DNA of 10,898 nucleotides. It comes from an uncultured Planctomycetales bacterium. GTDB taxonomy: Bacteria; Planctomycetota; Planctomycetia; Isosphaerales; Isosphaeraceae. Under the pieces are notes generated by a model. The model was not told the origin of the DNA, did not search any database, and saw nothing but the letters and a program-made list of their open reading frames with translations. Of the stretch, positions 6,926 through 10,898 are shown in pieces. The position numbers and the translations under genes were made by a program. The stretch is from NCBI GenBank assembly GCA_937907525.1, contig CALCIB010000119.1:1-10898 (forward strand), given 5' to 3'. Each line of letters opens with the position of its first letter. Position 1 is the stretch's first letter.

Positions 6926-6986
6926 GCCGGCGATTTCGGTTTTCATGGAACCGCGGCCGGGGGCCGGGGGATCATCCTCGTTGAAA

Positions 6987-7005
6987 GACGCGCGACGGGC
7001 GCGTC
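6987..7005 (+). terminator. Small hairpin between rpiA and the TPR gene
   Basis: GACGCGC (6987-6993) pairs with GCGCGTC (6999-7005) across a five-base loop, 61 bases after the rpiA stop and 25 bases before the next ATG. It could be a weak terminator or a leader structure of the TPR gene. There is no T tract. Confidence 0.3.
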
Positions 7006-7030
7006 GAGGGGGGGCCCTGGGAGAGTCGCC

Positions 7031-7654
7031 ATGAAATCGGTGTCCTGGCTTCAGACGCGCTGGAAGCGCCTGCGCGCGTCGCATCGGGCCGAGTTGCCGG
7101 CCTTGACCGTCACGAGGGCCGAGGAGTTGATCGCCCGCCATCCCGACTGCGGCCCGGCCTGGCGGCTGTTGGGCTCGGCCCTGACGGCGATGGCCCGCTA
7201 TTCCGAGGCGGCCTCGGCGCTTCATCGGGCGATGGCGCTTTGCCCCGGCGATTTGCTCTGGATCCCGCTCGCCGAGATGGGCCACATGCACAAGGCGGGG
7301 GGCGGTTACGAGGCCGCCGCCTGTTGGTATCGCCGCGCCATCGACGCCGCGCCCGACCAGGCCGGCGCGCGGATCTATCTGGGAGGGGTGCTCGCCCTGG
7401 GGGGCAAGCTCAAGGAGGCCGAGGCCGTCCTCCGCGCCGCCGTCCGCTGCCCCCAGGGCTGTCGCGACGAGGCGCTGTTGAACCTCGCGCTGGTCCTGCG
7501 CTCGCTCGATCGCCTCGACGAGGCGGCGGAATGCCTGGCGGAGGCGCTTGCGATCGATCCCGGCTACAAGCCCGCCAAGCACGCCCTCCGCGACGTCCGC
7601 CAGGCGATGCGCGGCCGTCGCGTCCCGATCGCGCGGGCGAAGTCCGTCGCGTAA
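7031..7654 (+). CDS. Tetratricopeptide-repeat (TPR) protein
   Basis: Encodes 207 residues with no signal peptide or membrane segment. Four TPR-like helix pairs are visible: about 42-74 (GPAWRLLGSALTAMARYSEA), 76-109, 111-143 and 145-178, each showing the A-x-x-x-L-G/A...Y/L-x-E-A-x-x-x-x-x-x-A-x-x-x-x-P spacing. The second is irregular, with an inserted glycine-rich turn (AGGGYEAA). A basic N-terminus (1-20) and tail (189-207) flank the repeats. Such modules bind other proteins; no partner can be named from this sequence. The ATG at 7031 follows GGGAGAG (7019-7025) at good spacing. The gene converges on the sigma-factor gene, with a repeat cluster between them. Confidence 0.88.
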   Translation: MKSVSWLQTRWKRLRASHRAELPALTVTRAEELIARHPDCGPAWRLLGSALTAMARYSEAASALHRAMALCPGDLLWIPLAEMGHMHKAGGGYEAAACWYRRAIDAAPDQAGARIYLGGVLALGGKLKEAEAVLRAAVRCPQGCRDEALLNLALVLRSLDRLDEAAECLAEALAIDPGYKPAKHALRDVRQAMRGRRVPIARAKSVA

Positions 7655-7739
7655 GCCGAAGCGGGTGAGCGCTTCCGTCCCGCCTCGCGACGGTGCGATA
7701 GCGCCGGGCGGGGCATTCGCGCAAGGCGATGCCGAACGT

Positions 7740-7785
7740 CCTTCTCCCCTTGAGGGAGAAGGTGGCCGAAGGCCGGATGAGGGGT
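7740..7785 (+). repeat. REP-like hairpin repeat, copy 2
   Basis: CCTTCTCCC (7740-7748) pairs with GGGAGAAGG (7754-7762), followed by GGCC-GAA-GGCC (7764-7774) and a GGATGAGGGG tail. The match to copy 1 is perfect over 50 bases when 7740-7789 is inverted. It may end the TPR transcript. Confidence 0.92.
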
Positions 7786-7857
7786 GGGCGCGATCGGGAG
7801 CCCGGAATTCGAAGTCGTCGTCACGCCGGACCTTCGTTGAACCGCGACGCCGATTGA

Positions 7858-7904
7858 CCCCTCATCCGGCCCTTCGGGCCACCTTCTCCCTCAAGGGGAG
7901 AAGG
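7858..7904 (-). repeat. REP-like hairpin repeat, copy 3
   Basis: This copy has the same orientation as copy 1. The inner stem is lengthened by one C-G pair (GGCCC-TTC-GGGCC instead of GGCC-TTC-GGCC), so the change preserves pairing. The outer stem CCTTCTCCC/GGGAGAAGG (7882-7890, 7896-7904) is unchanged. Confidence 0.92.
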
Positions 7905-7938
7905 CGATGATCGCCGCGCTCCTTCCGAAGCGCCGCGA

Positions 7939-7982
7939 CCCTCACCCGGCCCTTCGGGCCACCCTCTCCCGGCGGGAGAGGG
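7939..7982 (-). repeat. REP-like hairpin repeat, copy 4 (divergent)
   Basis: CCCTCACCCGGCCC is followed by the same long inner stem as copy 3. The outer stem is now CCCTCTCCC (7962-7970) with GGGAGAGGG (7974-7982) and a three-base loop. A T-A pair of the other copies has become C-G on both sides, a compensatory change. On the minus strand it lies 39 bases past the sigma-factor stop and could end that transcript. Confidence 0.88.
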
Positions 7983-8021
7983 GATGTCGTTTTTGTAAAC
8001 CGTATTGATGTTGATACTGAG

Positions 8022-10715
8022 TTACATCATCCCGCCCGGCTGGGCCATCGAGGCCGGGCGGATCGATCCGTCGGCGTCGAGGATGAAGCGGTCGGGGTGG
8101 GCGCCGAGCATTTCGGCCTGGGCCTCGCGCAACTCTCGCTCGATCCCCTCGGGCGAACCGACGATCAGGACGCCGTCGCGGACGCAGTAGGCCAGGTCCA
8201 GTTGCTTGAGCGCCAGCCGAAGCGCGAACTTCAGCGGTGCCCCCTCCAGGTCGATCGTCACCGGCGATTCGAGCGAGGCCCCGGCCTCCTTCAGCCCCTT
8301 GGGGTCGACGTAGACCGGGACCGGCGCGCCGTCGTCGGTCTTCAACTCGTTCTTGACCTGCTCGATTACGTCGCCGAGCGTCGCGCCGTCCCTGGCCCTC
8401 AGCGCCGTCGGCTTGTCGAGGGCCGCATACGCCTTGCGGCTGTTCGGGTCCTGGTCCGCGTTGGCGAGCGCCGCCGACATCCCGGCGATCTTCCGCCGCG
8501 TCTCCTCGGGCGAGGCCGGGGGTTCCTCCGGGTCGAAGGGCGAGCGCTCCGCGACCGGCGCGGGATTGCCGACGTTCAAGGCGGGCTCGGGGGGCGGCGC
8601 CTGCTTCAAGGTGATGGTGGCGTCGTTGGCGAGATACGCCGTCAGATAGTCGATGTAGAGAGTGAGTAGCCGGCGGGCAGGCTCGTCCCGCTCGGCTTGC
8701 TCCTGCAATTGGACGATGGACTCCTTCAATTTCTGGTCGACCCGTTCGTGGAACAGGTCGAGCATGAACGCGCTTGGATCGTTCAGCCCGTTCCCCACCA
8801 CGTCTTTAAGCGCTTGATAGACGACCCCTCGGGTGTTCGAGATCCAGGCGAACGTCTGATCGGGGCCCTTGTTGGCGACGGCTCGCTTCGCCATCGGCTC
8901 GAAAGGGATCGAGAGGTAGTCGGCCAGGCCGACAAGCAGCGGATCGCCGTCGGCCTGGCCGCGGACCTCCTCCTCCAGCAGCTTGATTCGATGCCGGTGC
9001 CGCGCCGCGGCCTCCTCCAGCGCCTTTTCCAACTCCGCGCCCGTGAGCGGTTCCTTATCCGGCCCCTTGGTGAACCTGACCTGGGAGACGGTGCCATACG
9101 ATTCCAGATACTGGCCGGCGATCCGCCAAAGCGATTCCAGGGCGGCCTTCACGTCGCGGCCCTCGGCGGGAGCCTTCGGGGCGGCGTCGGCCGCGCCGGG
9201 GCCGGCCGCGGGCGGTTCCTCGGCGAACGGGTCGATGGCCGCCAGGTAATCGGCGTAGGCGCCGAGCAGGGATCTGGGGACGCCTTCGTCCCTGGGGGCG
9301 CGAAGGTAATCCAGCGTCGATGCGATGGTCGAGCGGAAGCGCTCCCTGGCCTGGTCTCGACGGTCTGGCTCCGCCTCGGCCTGCCGCCGCGCGTGCTGGA
9401 CCGACCGATCGAAGACGAAGTAGCTGTCCGCGAGAGTCTCGACGTTCTTGAAATCGAAACCTCCGCCCATGCCCTTGCCTTTGCGAAGCTCCAGGACCGG
9501 CGCGAGGGCGTCGGCGAGTGCGTCGAGCAGGGCGCGTCCCTTGGGCTCCGCGACGCTGGCCGAACGCAGATCGCCGATGAGGCCCTCGACGGCGTCGCTG
9601 ACGCGGGCGTTGACCCGAATCGCCCCGTTCGGGTCGCCGTGAGCGTAGGCGTAGTCCACCTCGCCTTCCTTGAGCGTCCGCGTCACGGCCCCGGCGGTTT
9701 CCCCGACCAGCTTCGCGACCTCCATCGGGCTGAGTTCGCGGGCGTCCTCCCTGGGGGCCGCGGTGGGCTCGGCCTGCGTCTCAACGTCCGGGGCCTGGCC
9801 CTGGGGCGCGTCGCGGCCGGCGGCGGCGAGGCCGGCTCCGGCGGCGAGCAGGCCGATGGCGAGAGTGGCGGGGATCGCCAGGGATTTGACTTGAGCATAA
9901 AACATGGCCTGGATGGCTCCTTCGGAGAGGGCTCGAACGGACGTCGACAGGGCGGCGGCGGTCATCCAGGCGGAGGGGGAGGCGCCGGCGGCCAGCCCGG
10001 CGGCGACGGCTCGGGAGGCCAGGGCCGACGGGACCGCGGCGCGAAGCTCGGGCGCGGCCAGGGCCGAGGCCAAGAACGCGGCCGGGACCGTCACGCCACG
10101 ACGCTCCAGCCGGGCGCGCAGCAGGTCGCGAGCGCGGGCGAGCCGGCCCTTGACCGTGCCGATCGGCCAGTTCAAAAGCGCCGCGGCCTCCTCGTGCGTG
10201 CGACCCTCGAAGTAGCAGACGACCACCGGGACGCGGTAACGCTCCGGCAGTCGGCCGACTTCCTCGTGAAGCCGCGCGTCGTCCTCGCGTCGCGACGCGA
10301 CCGCGGCCGGATCGAGCGGCGAGGGGCGGCGGGCGTCGATGTCGAGGACCGCGGCGTCGTCGGCGACCGTCGCCCGCGGTCGCTTGCGGGCCTCCAGCGC
10401 CACCCGGCGGGCGACGCCGTAAAGCCAGTTGGCGACCCGCTCCTTGCGCCTCAACCCGCCGGCCTTGCGGGCGAGGACCAGGAAGACGGCCTGAAAGGCG
10501 TCGTCGGCGTCGTCGGGATCGAGAAGCAAGCGGCGGCAGACGCCCAGGACCATCGGCCCGTGACGATCGACGAGCGCCGCGAAGGCGGCCTCGTCGCGAC
10601 TCTCGGCGAACCGCTCAATCAGCCGGGCTTCCGACAGCCCGACGGCCGAGCCGCCCTCGAAGAGTCGCGCCAGGACCTTCGCGTAACCGTCGCGCGGTCG
10701 CATGGTTCCAGACAT
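8022..10715 (-). CDS. ECF-type sigma factor fused to membrane segment, helical repeats and STN-like domain
   Basis: Encodes 897 residues from the ATG at 10715, which has GGGAGGGGG seven bases upstream; another ATG at 10733 would add six. Residues about 34-108 are sigma region 2 (DEAAFAALVDRHGPMVLGVC, then DDADDAFQAVFLVLARK). Residues about 150-205 are sigma region 4 (RLPERYRVPVVVCYFEGRTH, then a helix-turn-helix with WPIGTVKGRLARAR). A single hydrophobic span follows at about 279-300 (SLAIPATLAIGLLAAGAG). Residues 325-715 are acidic, helical, and show four copies of an LLxxYxDYL-like motif. Residues about 765-856 resemble an STN/secretin-N domain: TLGDVIEQVKNEL, then PVYVDPKGL, SPVTIDLEGAPLKFALRLAL and YCVRDGVLIVGS. 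The sigma half should act on RNA polymerase in the cytoplasm; the C-terminal region would be outside if the span crosses the membrane. No separate anti-sigma gene is next to it. The sigma part is secure; the STN call and topology are inference. Confidence 0.9.
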   Translation of the reverse strand: MSGTMRPRDGYAKVLARLFEGGSAVGLSEARLIERFAESRDEAAFAALVDRHGPMVLGVCRRLLLDPDDADDAFQAVFLVLARKAGGLRRKERVANWLYGVARRVALEARKRPRATVADDAAVLDIDARRPSPLDPAAVASRREDDARLHEEVGRLPERYRVPVVVCYFEGRTHEEAAALLNWPIGTVKGRLARARDLLRARLERRGVTVPAAFLASALAAPELRAAVPSALASRAVAAGLAAGASPSAWMTAAALSTSVRALSEGAIQAMFYAQVKSLAIPATLAIGLLAAGAGLAAAGRDAPQGQAPDVETQAEPTAAPREDARELSPMEVAKLVGETAGAVTRTLKEGEVDYAYAHGDPNGAIRVNARVSDAVEGLIGDLRSASVAEPKGRALLDALADALAPVLELRKGKGMGGGFDFKNVETLADSYFVFDRSVQHARRQAEAEPDRRDQARERFRSTIASTLDYLRAPRDEGVPRSLLGAYADYLAAIDPFAEEPPAAGPGAADAAPKAPAEGRDVKAALESLWRIAGQYLESYGTVSQVRFTKGPDKEPLTGAELEKALEEAAARHRHRIKLLEEEVRGQADGDPLLVGLADYLSIPFEPMAKRAVANKGPDQTFAWISNTRGVVYQALKDVVGNGLNDPSAFMLDLFHERVDQKLKESIVQLQEQAERDEPARRLLTLYIDYLTAYLANDATITLKQAPPPEPALNVGNPAPVAERSPFDPEEPPASPEETRRKIAGMSAALANADQDPNSRKAYAALDKPTALRARDGATLGDVIEQVKNELKTDDGAPVPVYVDPKGLKEAGASLESPVTIDLEGAPLKFALRLALKQLDLAYCVRDGVLIVGSPEGIERELREAQAEMLGAHPDRFILDADGSIRPASMAQPGGMM

Positions 10716-10722
10716 CGCCGAT

Positions 10723-10731
10723 CCCCCTCCC
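10723..10731 (-). promoter_or_regulatory. Ribosome-binding site deciding the sigma-factor start
   Basis: On the minus strand GGGAGGGGG ends seven bases before the ATG at 10715. It overlaps the alternative ATG at 10733, which lacks a good site of its own. This supports the shorter protein. Confidence 0.6.
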
Positions 10732-10870
10732 ATCCCCGTCCAGGATGACCATCCGGTACTGGGGGGTGGAAGGGGGTTGGATACGGATTTTTCCGATCGT
10801 CGTGGGTTTTGGGGGTGATATGAAGCCGGCCCAGACCGCCCCGTCCGTCCCCTCTCCCACCGGGCTGACG

Positions 10871-10886
10871 ACCCGACACTTTTTCA
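10871..10886 (-). promoter_or_regulatory. Possible promoter or operator box upstream of the sigma-factor gene
   Basis: Read on the minus strand, TGAAAAAGTGTCGGGT stands out as an A-rich run in G/C-rich DNA, about 155 bases before the start codon. The layout (an AAA-containing box followed by a GTC-containing box) loosely resembles an ECF promoter and could mean autoregulation. No consensus is known to me for this sigma group. The remaining leader (10716-10870) has no clear sigma-70 promoter. Confidence 0.22.
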
Positions 10887-10898
10887 GAAGTCGCGGCG

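Larger units (their letters stand above)
7740..7904. mobile_element. MITE/BIME-like unit bounded by inverted REP copies
   Basis: Two repeat copies face each other and enclose 72 bases of unique sequence, so the 165-base unit has terminal inverted repeats of about 46 bases. It encodes nothing. This is the shape of a non-autonomous element or a bacterial interspersed mosaic element, which families of this kind usually move with a RAYT transposase supplied in trans. No transposase is present here, and target-site duplications were not evident. Confidence 0.5.
7655..8021. other. Intergenic repeat cluster between convergent genes
   Basis: This 367-base interval separates the TPR gene (plus) and the sigma-factor gene (minus). 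It holds three REP-like copies (7740-7785, 7858-7904, 7939-7982) and an A/T-richer patch (about 7988-8021) beside the sigma-factor stop codon. The stretch 7655-7739 shows nothing I can identify. No gene is supported. Confidence 0.7.

Noticed and set aside
5836..6984. Plus-strand open frame overlapping the end of the unknown gene and all of rpiA
   Set aside because: rpiA in another register is certain, and this frame is Arg/Gly/Pro-rich without homology that I can recognise.
7740..7982. CRISPR array
   Set aside because: The copies are irregularly spaced, in mixed orientation and structured as double hairpins, and there is no cas gene.
8697..10748. A 683-residue plus-strand open frame opposite the sigma-factor gene
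   Set aside because: It mirrors a clear sigma-factor fusion and reads as repetitive Arg/Gly/Asp/Val sequence.

Overview
The window looks like chromosomal DNA from a high-GC planctomycete, most likely an Isosphaeraceae relative. I infer this from the very high G+C, the strong G/C bias at third codon positions, and the 900-residue protein joining an ECF-type sigma factor to a membrane segment and a long C-terminal region, an architecture typical of Planctomycetes. No database search was possible, so the placement is inference.

Left part (1-3015): a hairpin repeat (1-50) lies upstream of a translationally coupled chromosomal partition pair, parA (281-1027) and parB (1020-1907). A strong hairpin follows parB. 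After a non-coding stretch comes a protein with a histidine-kinase dimerisation-like helix and a degenerate ATPase-like domain (2218-3015), possibly a ChpT- or Spo0B-like phosphotransferase.

Middle (3012-5903): a tRNA-Pro(UGG) gene with its own apparent promoter and a 15-bp downstream hairpin. Next is a P1B-type metal-transporting ATPase with TPCP and QEVID membrane motifs, the signature I associate with the P1B-5 (Ni/Fe-type) group. An unrecognised 190-residue protein follows, with visibly lower G+C and the best sigma-70-like promoter in the window.

Right part (5904-10898): rpiA (ribose-5-phosphate isomerase A) and a four-unit TPR protein, both on the plus strand. A cluster of three repeat copies of the same family as position 1 separates them from the convergent sigma-factor fusion on the minus strand. 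The first two of these copies are inverted and bound a 165-bp MITE/BIME-like unit.

The genes do not form one pathway: this is a mosaic of housekeeping functions (segregation, tRNA, pentose phosphate pathway) and signalling or transport genes. The most unusual item is the sigma-factor protein, which carries sigma domains, one membrane span, four apparent helical repeats of about 90-110 residues and a C-terminal STN/secretin-N-like domain in a single chain. That could be a self-contained transmembrane transcription switch.
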